DNA of 39,800 bases from DATBIS01 sp036556805 (GTDB taxonomy: Bacteria; Actinomycetota; UBA4738; HRBIN12): NCBI GenBank assembly GCA_036556805.1, contig DATBIS010000061.1:1-39800 (forward strand). The letters are read 5' to 3'. How positions within the stretch are numbered: the stretch's first letter is position 1; every line of letters begins with the position of its first letter. The position numbers and the translations under genes are program-made. The notes beneath the pieces were generated by a model. That model was given only the letters and a program-made list of their open reading frames with translations. It searched no databases and was not told the origin of the DNA. Below, in pieces: positions 29,891 to 38,963 of the stretch.

Positions 29891-31724
29891 CGAGCACCCG
29901 CAGGATCTCTCGCTCCAGGTCGTCGGCGAAGATCGGGAGCCCCTGCACCTTCGCGAACGAGATCGCGTCCACGAGGAACCTCGAGCGGATCAGCATCGCG
30001 AGCTGGCCGAGGTTCATCTCGGGGATCAGGACCTTTCGGTACGCGGCCACCACCTCGCCGGTGTTCGCCGGGAAGGGGTTGAGGTGACGGAGATGAGCCG
30101 TGGCGACCTTCCGGCCGGTCTCGCGCGTCCGCCGCGCCGCGGCCCGGATCGTGCCGAGCGTCGAACCCCACCCGAGCACGAGGAGCTCCGCCTGGCCGGA
30201 GGGATCGTCGACCTCGAGCGGCGGGATGTCGCGGGCGATGCCGGCGACCTTGTCGCGGCGCAGGAACGTCATCGCCTCGTGGTTCTCCGGCTCGTAGCTG
30301 ATGTTGCCGGTGTCGACCTCGCGCTCGAGTCCGCCGATCCGGTGCACGAGACCCGGCGTGCCGGGGATCGCCCACGGCCTCGCGAGCTTCTCGTCGCGCG
30401 TGTAGGGGTGGAACGGCGCGCCGTTCGCCCTCGCCGGCTCGAACTTCGGGTCGATCGTGGGGAGCGCGTCGACGTCGGGGATCAGCCAGGGCTCGGACGA
30501 GTTCGAGAGGAACGTGTCCGAGAGCAGGATCACCGGCGTGCGATAGGTCACCGCGATGCGCGCGGCCTCGATCGCGGCCGCGAAGCAGTCCGAGGGGGAC
30601 GACGCCGCCACGATCGGCATCGGCGACTCACCGTGCCGGCCGAACATCGCGAGCAGCAGGTCGCCCTGCTCGGTCTTCGTGGGCATGCCGGTGGAGGGCC
30701 CCGCTCGCTGCACGTCGACGACCACCATCGGCAGCTCCGTGATGACGGCGAGCCCGAGGGTCTCCGCCTTCAGGTCCATTCCCGGCCCGCTCGTGCCGGT
30801 GACGGCGAGGTGCCCCGCGAACGACGCGCCGACCGCGATGCCCGCGGCCGCGATCTCGTCCTCGGCCTGCAGCGTCCGCACGCCGAAGTTCTTGTGGCGC
30901 GCGAGCTCGTGCAGCAGCTCCGAGGCCGGCGTGATGGGATAGCTCGCGTAGAACAGCGGCAGCCCGCTGCGCTGGGAGGCGGCGATGAGCCCCCACGCGA
31001 GCGCCGTCGAGCCGGCGATGTTGCGGTACGTACCCGGTTCGGCAGGCGCGGCCTTCACCCGGTACGAGGTCGCGAACAGCTCGGTGGTCTCGCCGAAGTT
31101 GTAGCCCGCCTTGAAGGCGGCGACGTTCGCGTCGAAGATCTCCTGCCGGCTGCCGAACTTCCGCTCGAGCCACGAGATCGTCACGTCGGTCGGCCGCCCG
31201 TACATCCAGGAGAGCAGGCCGAGCGCGAACATGTTCTTCGCGCGCTCCGCCTCCTTCTTCCCGATGCCGACGTCCTCCGTCGCCCGCTGCGTGAGCGTCG
31301 TCATCGGCACCTCGAAGACCTGGTAGCCGCCGAGCGTCCCGTCGGAGCGGGGGTCCGAGGCGTAGCCCGCCTTCTCGATGTTGCGCTGCGTGAACGCGTC
31401 CTCGTTCAGCACGATCGCGCCGCCCTGCTCGACGTTGTGGAGGTCGGCGCGGAGCGCCGCGGGGTTCATCGCGACCAGGACGTCGGCGCGATCCCCCGGC
31501 GTGGTGATGTCGGTGGAGGCGAACTGGATCTGGAAGGCCGACACGCCGTGCACGGTGCCCGCCGGGGCCCTGATCTCCGCGGGGAAGTCGGGGAGGGTCG
31601 CGAGGTCGTTGCCCAGGACCGCCGTCGCCGAGGTGAACCGGTCGCCGGTGAGCTGCATCCCATCGCCCGAGTCGCCGGCGAACCGGACGACGACGCGCTC
31701 CTTGTCCTCGACGGTCTTCGTCAT
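29883..31724 (-). CDS. korA: 2-oxoacid:ferredoxin oxidoreductase, fused gamma/alpha subunit (KorA)
   Basis: A 613-residue subunit with the gamma domain first (VVVRFAGDSGDGMQLTGDRF, about 11-30) and the alpha domain after about residue 195 (FYASYPITPASELLHELARH, LQAEDEIAAAGIAVGASFAG, VTGTSGPGMDLKAETLGLAV). This order and length match KorA of M. tuberculosis. The long open frame upstream of this ORF on the same strand, running through metH, is an antisense artefact; ATG 31724 follows AAGGAG and begins with MTKTVEDKERVVVRF. korA and korB overlap and form an operon. A TAGGCT lies 11 nt before the ATG. Confidence 0.95.
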   Translation of the reverse strand: MTKTVEDKERVVVRFAGDSGDGMQLTGDRFTSATAVLGNDLATLPDFPAEIRAPAGTVHGVSAFQIQFASTDITTPGDRADVLVAMNPAALRADLHNVEQGGAIVLNEDAFTQRNIEKAGYASDPRSDGTLGGYQVFEVPMTTLTQRATEDVGIGKKEAERAKNMFALGLLSWMYGRPTDVTISWLERKFGSRQEIFDANVAAFKAGYNFGETTELFATSYRVKAAPAEPGTYRNIAGSTALAWGLIAASQRSGLPLFYASYPITPASELLHELARHKNFGVRTLQAEDEIAAAGIAVGASFAGHLAVTGTSGPGMDLKAETLGLAVITELPMVVVDVQRAGPSTGMPTKTEQGDLLLAMFGRHGESPMPIVAASSPSDCFAAAIEAARIAVTYRTPVILLSDTFLSNSSEPWLIPDVDALPTIDPKFEPARANGAPFHPYTRDEKLARPWAIPGTPGLVHRIGGLEREVDTGNISYEPENHEAMTFLRRDKVAGIARDIPPLEVDDPSGQAELLVLGWGSTLGTIRAAARRTRETGRKVATAHLRHLNPFPANTGEVVAAYRKVLIPEMNLGQLAMLIRSRFLVDAISFAKVQGLPIFADDLEREILRVLDD

Positions 31725-31774
31725 CCGACTCCTTAGCCTACTGCCCCCCGTCCCGAGCCACAGGTGATCCCCGG

Positions 31775-31780
31775 TAGGAT
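31775..31780 (+). promoter_or_regulatory. -10 element, leaderless promoter of the aldo/keto reductase
   Basis: TAGGAT, 7 nt before ATG 31788. Confidence 0.55.
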
Positions 31781-31787
31781 GCGCGCG

Positions 31788-32720
31788 ATGCAACGACGGA
31801 AGCTGGGCTCGGCCGGCCCGGAGCTCTCGGTGATCGGCTACGGCTCCTGGGAGGCCGGCGGCAGCGACTGGGGCCCGAACGAGTCCGACGCCGCGGTGAT
31901 CCGGTCGATCCATGCCGCGCTCGACGCGGGCGTGGACTGGATCGATACCGCCGAGGTGTACGGCGACGGGGTCGCCGAGACGCTCGTGGGGAGGGCCCTC
32001 GCGGGCCGGCGCGACGGCGTGGTGATCGCGTCGAAGGTGGCGCCCGCCGACGAGGGTTCGGGGTTCACCCCCGATCAGGTACGGGGCGCCTGCGACGCGT
32101 CGCTCTCGCGCCTGGGGATCGACCAGCTCGACCTGTACCAGCTGCACTGGCCGGACATGTTCGGGACGCCGATCGAGGACACGTGGGGCGCGATGGCCGA
32201 GTTGCAGGACGCCGGCAAGGTCCGTTCGATCGGGGTGTCGAACTTCGACCGCGAGCTCATCGAGCGGTGCGAGCCGATCCGCCACGTGGACTCGCTCCAG
32301 CAGAACTTCTCGATGATCGAGCTCACCGATCGGGAGCTCATTCGCTGGTGCGGCGAGCACGGCACGGGGGTCCTCTCCTACTCGCCGCTCGGCGCCGGCC
32401 TCCTCACCGGGGCGATCGGTCCTGGGTGGACGGCGCCGGAGGACGACTGGCGCGCCGGGCACACCAGCGGCCCGTTCGCCGATCTCGACGCGACGCTCGC
32501 GTTCGTCGAGCGGGTGCGCGCCGTCGCGGACCGGCTCGGGGTCACCATCGCGCAGCTCGCGCTCGCGTGGAACCTCGCGCAGCCGGGCGTGACCGCCGCG
32601 ATCGCCGGAAGCCGAAGCGCCGAGCACATGCGCGAGAACGCCGGAGCGGGGGACGTCGAACTCGACGCGGCCACCCTCGAGGAGCTGGAGGAGCTGCTCC
32701 CTACTAACCCGCCCGCCTAG
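31788..32720 (+). CDS. Aldo/keto reductase
   Basis: A 310-residue NADPH-dependent (beta/alpha)8 oxidoreductase. The catalytic tetrad is visible: D53 and Y58 (WIDTAEVYGDG), K83 (IASKVAP) and H120 (YQLHWPD). SIGVSNFDRELIERCEPI and the C-terminal IAGSRSAEHMRENAGAG segment complete the family pattern. It resembles general-stress/YghZ-like reductases of unknown substrate. ATG 31788 is chosen because TAGGAT lies 7 nt upstream; an earlier in-frame start would lie upstream of the predicted mRNA start. Its TAG interlocks with the stop of the opposing CNB gene (32717-32720). Confidence 0.93.
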   Translation: MQRRKLGSAGPELSVIGYGSWEAGGSDWGPNESDAAVIRSIHAALDAGVDWIDTAEVYGDGVAETLVGRALAGRRDGVVIASKVAPADEGSGFTPDQVRGACDASLSRLGIDQLDLYQLHWPDMFGTPIEDTWGAMAELQDAGKVRSIGVSNFDRELIERCEPIRHVDSLQQNFSMIELTDRELIRWCGEHGTGVLSYSPLGAGLLTGAIGPGWTAPEDDWRAGHTSGPFADLDATLAFVERVRAVADRLGVTIAQLALAWNLAQPGVTAAIAGSRSAEHMRENAGAGDVELDAATLEELEELLPTNPPA

Positions 32721-33220
32721 GCGGACATCGGGTGCTCGATCTCGCGGATCCGGTGCGCGATCCCCTGCAACAGGCTGATCGTGAGCCCCGTCTCGCGCTG
32801 GGCAAGCGACATGAGCGTGCGCCGGAAGAGCCGGACGGCCGAGAGCCGGGTATCGGCGATGACGGTCGCGGAGCGGGGCCCGCCGTCGAGGGCCGAGAGC
32901 TCGCCGAAGAAGTCGCCGGGGAGGAGCGTGGCGACCCTGCGGCCGTTTCGCACCACGCGGGCCTCTCCCTCGAGGATCACGAACAGCGTCTCGCCGAGCA
33001 GGCCCTCCTCCACGACGTGCTCGCCGGGACGGAACCACACCTCGTCGGCCTCGGCCGCCAGCTGGTTCAGGTGGCGCTTGGAGAACGTCTGGAACATCGG
33101 GATCGCCGACAGGGCGACGGCGGTTCGCCGACGGGTGAGCCGCGGGCGCTGCTCGGGGCGGCGGTTCCCGCCCGCGTCCCGAAACCCACGGGACAGCGCC
33201 TCCGGAAGGCTCTGCGACAT
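32717..33220 (-). CDS. Cyclic-nucleotide-binding domain protein
   Basis: A 167-residue protein with a basic, Arg/Pro-rich N-terminal 35 residues and a single CNB domain (about 40-155). The phosphate-binding cassette is GDFFGELSALDGGPRSATVIA in two pieces, with the Glu and Arg that contact cAMP both present. There is no helix-turn-helix, so it is not a CRP-type regulator. It may be a free cAMP sensor. ATG 33220 is preceded at 6 nt by TAGGCT. It is divergent from metH with 58 bp between the starts. The partial protein at 1-1286 also has a CNB-like domain. Confidence 0.9.
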   Translation of the reverse strand: MSQSLPEALSRGFRDAGGNRRPEQRPRLTRRRTAVALSAIPMFQTFSKRHLNQLAAEADEVWFRPGEHVVEEGLLGETLFVILEGEARVVRNGRRVATLLPGDFFGELSALDGGPRSATVIADTRLSAVRLFRRTLMSLAQRETGLTISLLQGIAHRIREIEHPMSA

Positions 33221-33226
33221 GCCGGA

Positions 33227-33232
33227 AGCCTA
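33227..33232 (-). promoter_or_regulatory. -10 element, leaderless promoter of the CNB-domain gene
   Basis: TAGGCT on the minus strand, 6 nt before ATG 33220. It is back to back with the metH promoter in a 58-bp gap. Confidence 0.55.
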
Positions 33233-33265
33233 CTCCGAAACGGCTGCGGCCGAAGTCGGCGCCGG

Positions 33266-33271
33266 TACGAT
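33266..33271 (+). promoter_or_regulatory. -10 element, leaderless promoter of metH
   Basis: TACGAT, 7 nt before ATG 33279. It overlaps the alternative ATG at 33270, which supports 33279 as the start. No B12 riboswitch fits in the 58-bp gap. Confidence 0.6.
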
Positions 33272-33278
33272 GAACGGC

Positions 33279-36200
33279 ATGGGCACCCCGTCCGACGTGC
33301 GCGAACGGCTCCGGGCGCTCCTCGAGGAGCGCATCGTCCTGCTGGACGGGGCCTGGGGCGTGCTCCTCCAGGGGCGCGGGCTCACCGAGGAGGAGTTCCG
33401 GGGCGAGCGGTTCGCCGACCACCCGAGGGACGTCAAGGGCGACCCCGACCTGCTGAACCTCACGCAGCCCGACATCGTGACGTCGATCCATCGCGCGTAT
33501 CTGGACGCCGGCTCGGACATCACGACCACGAACACCTTCACGGCCACCAGCATCGGGCAGGCCGACTACGCGCTCCAGGACGCCGTAGACGACGTGAACC
33601 TCGCGGGGGCGCGGCTCGCCCGACAGGCCGCCGACGAGTACCCGAACCGGTTCGTGGCGGGCTCGGTCGGCCCGCTGAACGTCACGCTCTCGATCTCGCC
33701 GAACGTGGACGACGCCTCGTTCCGCACGGTGACGTTCGACGACGTGTACGAGGCGTACGCCGCTCAGATCCGCGCGCTGCGGGAGGGCGGCGTCGACCTC
33801 CTCCTCATCGAGACGATCTTCGACACGCTGAACGCGAAGGCCGCGATCGCCGCCGCGATGGACGTGGCGCCGGAGCTTCCCCTCTGGATCTCGGTGACGA
33901 TCGTCGACCGAAGCGGGCGCACGCTGTCGGGGCAGACGATCGAGGCGTTCTGGACCTCGATCGAGCACGCCCGGCCGCTCATCGCCGGCATCAACTGCTC
34001 GCTCGGCGCGCGAGAGATGCGGTCGCACCTCGAGGGCCTCGCGCGGATCGCGACGGTCCCGGTCGGCTGCTACCCGAACGCCGGGCTGCCGAACCCGTTC
34101 GGCGGCTTCGACGAGGACCCTGAGACCACGAGCTCGCTGCTCGGCGCGTTCGCGCGCGACGGGCTCGTGAACCTCGTCGGCGGCTGCTGCGGCACGACGC
34201 CCGAGCACATCCGGCGCATCGCCGCGGTGGTCGACGGTGTCGCCCCTCGACCGATCCCTCGTGAGGACGAGCGGCTCACCTCGTTCAGCGGCCTCGAGCC
34301 GTTCGTGATCCGCCCCGAGACCGGCTTCGTGATGGTCGGCGAGCGCCAGAACGTCACCGGGTCGAAGGTCTTTCGCGGGCTGATCGAGTCGGGCGACTAC
34401 CAGGCCGCGGTGAGCGTCGCGCTCGACCAGGTGCGGAGCGGGGCGAACCTTCTCGACGTGAACATGGACGCCGACCTCCTCGACGGCGTGCAGGCGATGC
34501 GCACGTTCCTGAACCTCATCGCCACCGAGCCCGAGATCGCGCGCGTCCCGATCATGGTCGACAGCTCGCGCTGGGAGGTCATCGAGGCGGGGCTGCAATG
34601 CGTGCAGGGAAAGGGCGTCGTGAACTCGATCAGCCTCAAGGAGGGCGAGGAGGACTTCCTCGAGAAGGCCGAGCGAATCACGCGCTACGGGGCGGGCGTC
34701 GTCGTGATGGCGTTCGACGAGCAGGGCCAGGCCGACACCGTGGAACGGAAGGTCGCGATCTGCGAACGCGCGTATCGCCTGCTGATCGAGCGCGCAGGCT
34801 TCGACCCGTCCGACATCATCTTCGACCCGAACATCCTCGCGATCGCCACCGGCATCGAGGAGCACAACGAGTACGCGAAGGCGTTCATCGAGGCCACGCG
34901 GCTCATCAAGCAACGGTGTCCCGGTGCGAAGGTCTCGGGCGGCATCTCGAACCTGTCGTTCTCGTTCCGCGGGAACGACGTCGTGCGCCAGGCGATCCAT
35001 TCCGCGTTCCTGTACCACGCGCGCCAGGCCGGGCTCGACATGGCGATCGTGAACGCGGGCCAGCTCCCCGTGTACGACGACATCCCGAAGGACCTCCTCG
35101 AGCACGTCGAGGACATCATCTTCAACCGGAGGCCGGACGCCACCGAGCGGATGGTCACCTTCGCGGCGACGGTCCAGGGCGAGGGCATGCGCACCGAGCA
35201 GGATCTCTCCTGGCGCGACGCCTCGGTCGAGGACCGGCTCGCGCACGCTCTCGTGCACGGGATCGTCGACTTCATCGAGGACGACACCGAGGAGGCGCGC
35301 CGGCAGCACGAACGCCCGCTCGACGTCATCGAGGGGCCGCTCATGGAGGGCATGAAGATCGTGGGCGACCTCTTCGGCGCCGGGAAGATGTTCCTTCCTC
35401 AAGTGGTGAAGAGCGCGCGGGCGATGAAGAAGGCGGTCGCCTACCTCGAGCCGTTCATGGAGGAGGAGAAGGTGCGCCTGGGCACGGTCGGCCGCGCGCA
35501 GGGCCGCGTCGTGACCGCCACCGTGAAGGGCGACGTGCACGACATCGGAAAGAACATCGTCGGTGTCGTGCTGGGCTGCAACAACTACGAGGTCATCGAC
35601 CTCGGCGTGATGGCACCCGCCGAGCTCATCCTCGACACCGCCGAGGAGGAGCACTGCGACATCGTGGGCCTCTCGGGACTCATCACGCCGTCGCTCGGCG
35701 AGATGGTGAACGTGGCAAAGGAGATGCAGCGCCGGGGCATGAACCTGCCGCTCCTGATCGGGGGCGCGACGACCTCGCGCCAGCACACTGCCGTGCGTAT
35801 CGCGCCCGAGTACGCGGAGCCGGTCGTGCACGTCATCGATGCCTCCCGCGTCGTGGGCGTCGTCTCGGATCTGCTCGACGCCGGACGCAAGAAAGAGCTC
35901 GACGACCGCAACCGCAAGGACCAGGACCGGCTGCGCAAACTGCACGAGGAGAAGGAGCGAACGCCGCTCCTCCCCTATCGCCGAGCGATCGCGAACCGCA
36001 CGCCGATCCGGTGGCGCGCCGAGGACGTCGTAGCGCCGTCGTTCACCGGCTGTCGCGTCGTCGAGCCGGCGCTCGCCGCCCTCCGCGACTACATCGACTG
36101 GACGTTCTTCTTCACCGCATGGGAGCTCAAGGGCCGGTTCCCTCAGATCCTCGACGACCCCCGGCAGGGCGAGGCGGCGCGCGACCTCTACGCCGCAGCG

Positions 36201-36920
36201 CAGGAGGTGCTCGACCGGATCGTCGCCCAGGAGCTGCTGACGGCGCGGGGCGTCTACGGCTTCTTTCCCGCGCAGGCCGAGGGCGACGACATCGTGCTCG
36301 AGAACGGCTTCGTGTTCCACTGCCTGCGCCAGCAGGTCGACCACGGCGACCCCGCGAAGCCGAACCGCTCGCTCGCCGACCTCGTGGCTCCTCCCGAGAG
36401 CGGGCTCCGCGACCACGTTGGCGCGTTCGCGGTCACGGCGGGCATCGGCGCCGACGAGCTCGCGAAGGTGTACGAAGCCGACCACGACGACTATCGCGCG
36501 ATCATCGTGAAGGCGCTCGCCGATCGGCTCGCCGAGGCCTTCGCGGAGTACTTGCACGCGGTCGCACGCCGGGAGTGGTACGCGCCGGGCGAGGAGCTTT
36601 CGAGCGAGGACCTCCTCCGGGAGCGGTTCCGCGGCATCCGCCCCGCGTTCGGCTATCCGGCGTGTCCCGACCACACCGAGAAGCGCGCGCTCTTCGAGCT
36701 GCTCGCGGCGCGCGAGACCGGCATCGACCTCACGACGCACTACTCGATGACGCCGGTCGCGAGCGTCTCGGGCCTCTACTTCGGTCATCCCGACGCGCGG
36801 TACTTCAACGTCGGCCGTATCGGCAAGGACCAGGTGGAGGACTACGCGCGTCGCAAGGGCCAGAGCCTCGCGGAGGCCGAGCGGTGGCTTGCGACGAACC
36901 TCGCGTACGACCCGGAGTAG
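33279..36920 (+). CDS. metH: Cobalamin-dependent methionine synthase
   Basis: The 1213-residue enzyme has all four modules: homocysteine binding (1-325; zinc ligands C240 in GINCSLGA and C303/C304 in GGCCGTTPEH), methyl-THF binding (about 340-620; ERQNVTGSKVFRGLI, NMDADLLDG), cobalamin binding (about 645-890; the lower axial His H754 in KGDVHDIGKNIVG), and the SAM reactivation domain (about 900-1213; AEYLHAVARREWY, YFNVGRIGKDQVEDY). It moves the methyl group of 5-methyl-THF to homocysteine. The open frame extends to 32781, but TACGAT 7 nt before ATG 33279 fixes the start and leaves no leader, so there is no room for a cobalamin riboswitch. It links the folate genes at the other end of the window to methionine. 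Confidence 0.97.
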   Translation: MGTPSDVRERLRALLEERIVLLDGAWGVLLQGRGLTEEEFRGERFADHPRDVKGDPDLLNLTQPDIVTSIHRAYLDAGSDITTTNTFTATSIGQADYALQDAVDDVNLAGARLARQAADEYPNRFVAGSVGPLNVTLSISPNVDDASFRTVTFDDVYEAYAAQIRALREGGVDLLLIETIFDTLNAKAAIAAAMDVAPELPLWISVTIVDRSGRTLSGQTIEAFWTSIEHARPLIAGINCSLGAREMRSHLEGLARIATVPVGCYPNAGLPNPFGGFDEDPETTSSLLGAFARDGLVNLVGGCCGTTPEHIRRIAAVVDGVAPRPIPREDERLTSFSGLEPFVIRPETGFVMVGERQNVTGSKVFRGLIESGDYQAAVSVALDQVRSGANLLDVNMDADLLDGVQAMRTFLNLIATEPEIARVPIMVDSSRWEVIEAGLQCVQGKGVVNSISLKEGEEDFLEKAERITRYGAGVVVMAFDEQGQADTVERKVAICERAYRLLIERAGFDPSDIIFDPNILAIATGIEEHNEYAKAFIEATRLIKQRCPGAKVSGGISNLSFSFRGNDVVRQAIHSAFLYHARQAGLDMAIVNAGQLPVYDDIPKDLLEHVEDIIFNRRPDATERMVTFAATVQGEGMRTEQDLSWRDASVEDRLAHALVHGIVDFIEDDTEEARRQHERPLDVIEGPLMEGMKIVGDLFGAGKMFLPQVVKSARAMKKAVAYLEPFMEEEKVRLGTVGRAQGRVVTATVKGDVHDIGKNIVGVVLGCNNYEVIDLGVMAPAELILDTAEEEHCDIVGLSGLITPSLGEMVNVAKEMQRRGMNLPLLIGGATTSRQHTAVRIAPEYAEPVVHVIDASRVVGVVSDLLDAGRKKELDDRNRKDQDRLRKLHEEKERTPLLPYRRAIANRTPIRWRAEDVVAPSFTGCRVVEPALAALRDYIDWTFFFTAWELKGRFPQILDDPRQGEAARDLYAAAQEVLDRIVAQELLTARGVYGFFPAQAEGDDIVLENGFVFHCLRQQVDHGDPAKPNRSLADLVAPPESGLRDHVGAFAVTAGIGADELAKVYEADHDDYRAIIVKALADRLAEAFAEYLHAVARREWYAPGEELSSEDLLRERFRGIRPAFGYPACPDHTEKRALFELLAARETGIDLTTHYSMTPVASVSGLYFGHPDARYFNVGRIGKDQVEDYARRKGQSLAEAERWLATNLAYDPE

Positions 36921-36972
36921 GGGCCGCGGTGGTCTTGGCCCTCCCGGACCCGGCGCGGCCCGAGCGCGGCGG

Positions 36973-36978
36973 TAGCGT
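36973..36978 (+). promoter_or_regulatory. -10 element, leaderless promoter of the class III aminotransferase
   Basis: TAGCGT, 6 nt before ATG 36985. Confidence 0.55.
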
Positions 36979-36984
36979 GACCAC

Positions 36985-38235
36985 ATGAGCACAAGCCACT
37001 TCTGGCACGCGTTCTCCGACCTCGCGACGGCCGGGCCCGAGCTGGTGCTCGAACGCGGGGAGGGCGCCCACCTCTGGGACGTCGACGGGCGTCGATACGT
37101 CGACGCCACCGCGGGCCTCTGGTTCTGCAACGTCGGGTACGGCCGTCGCGAGATCGTCGAGGCCGCCTCGCGTCAGCTCGCGGAGCTCCCCGCGTACTCC
37201 ACGTTCGGCGACCTCTCGAACCGGCCGGCGTCCGAGCTCGCCGAACGCGTGAGCGCGATCGCGCCCGTCGCCGACTCGATGGTGTTCTTCACCAGCGGCG
37301 GCTCCGACTCGGTCGACACCGCCACCAAGATGGCGCGCCGCTACTGGCAGATCCTCGGCGAGCGGGACCGGACGGTGCTGCTTCGACGCGATCGCGCCTA
37401 CCACGGCATGCACGCGGCGGGAACGTCGCTCTCCGGGATCCCGGCGAACGCCGCCGGGTACGGCGAGCTCCTCGAGGACGTCGTGCAGGTTCCGTGGGAC
37501 GACGCGGCCGCGCTCCGCGAGACGATCGATCGCCTCGGCCCCGAGCGGGTGGCCGCCTTCTTCTGCGAACCGGTGATCGGCGCGGGCGGCGTGTTCCCAC
37601 CGCCGCCCGGGTACCTCGACGCAGCCCGGCAGGTGTGCACGGACACCGGCGTGCTGTTCGTCGCCGACGAGGTCATCACCGGCTTCGCTCGGTGCGGCGA
37701 CTGGTTCGCGTCGACCCGGTTCTCCCTGCGACCTGACCTCGTGACGTGCGCGAAGGGCATCACGAGCGGCTACCTGCCGCTCGGCGCGGTGCTCGTCGCA
37801 CCGCAGATCGCCGAGCCGTTCCGCAGGCCCGAGGCCGGCATGCTCCGCCACGGCTACACGTATGGGGGCCATGCGGCGGTCGCGGCCGCCGCGCTCGCGA
37901 ACCTCGCGGTCATGGAGCGCGAGGACCTGTGCGCCCGCGCGCGCGAGCTCGAGAAGGCACTCCCCGAGGCCCTCGCATCGCTCGCCGATCATCCGTCGGT
38001 GCAAGAGGTGCGGGCCGGCACGGGAGTGCTCGGCGGCGTGCAGCTCGCGAGCGACCGGATCGCGGTCGACCCCGCGTTCGCCCCGAAGGTCGCAGCGGCC
38101 GCGCGCGCCCACGGGGTGCTCACGCGCGCGCTGGCGTCCGGAGCGCTGCAGGTGTCCCCACCGCTCGTGATCGATGAGGCGGGCCTCGGCGAGATCGCCG
38201 ACGGGTTCGCGTCCGCGCTGCGCGACGTCGGCTGA
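36985..38235 (+). CDS. Class III PLP aminotransferase (omega-transaminase type)
   Basis: A 416-residue fold-type I enzyme: the aspartate D228 in LFVADEVITGFARCG holds the PLP ring nitrogen, and K257 in CAKGITSGYLPLGAV forms the Schiff base. TSGGSDSVDTATKMARRYW and RRDRAYHGMHAAGTSL are typical of the beta-alanine/taurine:pyruvate-type group. The amine donor cannot be told from the sequence. The start has TAGCGT 6 nt upstream and no Shine-Dalgarno. It converges with the DUF2071 gene with 6 bp between the stops. Confidence 0.93.
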   Translation: MSTSHFWHAFSDLATAGPELVLERGEGAHLWDVDGRRYVDATAGLWFCNVGYGRREIVEAASRQLAELPAYSTFGDLSNRPASELAERVSAIAPVADSMVFFTSGGSDSVDTATKMARRYWQILGERDRTVLLRRDRAYHGMHAAGTSLSGIPANAAGYGELLEDVVQVPWDDAAALRETIDRLGPERVAAFFCEPVIGAGGVFPPPPGYLDAARQVCTDTGVLFVADEVITGFARCGDWFASTRFSLRPDLVTCAKGITSGYLPLGAVLVAPQIAEPFRRPEAGMLRHGYTYGGHAAVAAAALANLAVMEREDLCARARELEKALPEALASLADHPSVQEVRAGTGVLGGVQLASDRIAVDPAFAPKVAAAARAHGVLTRALASGALQVSPPLVIDEAGLGEIADGFASALRDVG

Positions 38236-38241
38236 TCTCGC

Positions 38242-38961
38242 TCAGACCAACCGCGGCCGGCCGATTCGGACCTCCACGCCGGGCGAGAAGTGGACGAGCG
38301 GGTCACCCGTGACCTCGAGCCCGGCCGCCCGCGTCATCGTGTCCCGCAGCTCCAGCAGGCTCGCCCGGCGAAGCGGCCACGCGCGATGCTCCACCGGCGC
38401 GTACGCGAGGCCGCGCCGAAGCCACGAGTAAAGACCCCACCGAGCCGTGAGGAAGTGCTCGAGCTCGGTGGCCTCCCCCGGCGCGAGGTCGTTCCCGACG
38501 TCCACGACCACCAGGCTCGACGCATCGCCTGCCGGCCAGCGCCGGTTCGACTCGTACCGCACCTCGGGTCCGTCGTGCCGCAACCGCATCCGAGACCAGC
38601 AGTACGGCAGGCGGTACGTGGCCCGCGCCGTGGCTACCGCCGCGAGGCGCGGGACGTCGAGCGAGAGGAACCAGATCCCGCGGCGACCGTCGGGGCCGCG
38701 AACATAGGTCCGCACGTTCGTCTCGGGAAACACCGAGAGCCAGGGAACGGCCGGGAGCCACGGCGCGCGAATCCTCATCGCGAACGGCACGAGCCCGACC
38801 CAGGCGCGCCCCTGGAACGTGTCGACCTCGAGGCCGTCGGGGAGCAGCTGCTGGACCTCCTCGGGGTCGAGGGGATGGTGGAGGAACGTGAGCGTCTCCC
38901 AGCGGTGGATCATCACCGGGTGCCCGACCGGCTCGACGGGCTCCGGCGTGATCGGCTCCAA
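38242..38961 (-). CDS. DUF2071 (YqjF-like) protein
   Basis: The 239-residue protein contains IHRWETLTFLHHPLDPEEVQQLLP, VDTFQGRAWVGLVPFAM, TYVRGPDGRRGIWFLSLD and FLTARWGLYSW, which match DUF2071, a beta-barrel family related to acetoacetate decarboxylase with no settled function. The best start is TTG 38961, two nt after the DUF1003 stop and downstream of GGGGAG; a later ATG (MIHRW) would remove about 16 residues. The gene is probably translated by coupling with the DUF1003 gene. Confidence 0.85.
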   Translation of the reverse strand: MEPITPEPVEPVGHPVMIHRWETLTFLHHPLDPEEVQQLLPDGLEVDTFQGRAWVGLVPFAMRIRAPWLPAVPWLSVFPETNVRTYVRGPDGRRGIWFLSLDVPRLAAVATARATYRLPYCWSRMRLRHDGPEVRYESNRRWPAGDASSLVVVDVGNDLAPGEATELEHFLTARWGLYSWLRRGLAYAPVEHRAWPLRRASLLELRDTMTRAAGLEVTGDPLVHFSPGVEVRIGRPRLV

Positions 38962-38963
38962 GC

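Noticed and set aside
33221..33278. Cobalamin riboswitch before metH
   Set aside because: Only 58 bp separate the divergent starts and the predicted metH mRNA is leaderless, leaving no space for an aptamer.
29883..37130. A 2415-codon open frame on the minus strand covering metH and beyond
   Set aside because: Only its last 614 codons (KorA, from ATG 31724) encode a recognisable protein; the rest is Arg/Val/Glu/His-rich antisense of metH and other genes, typical of high-GC DNA.
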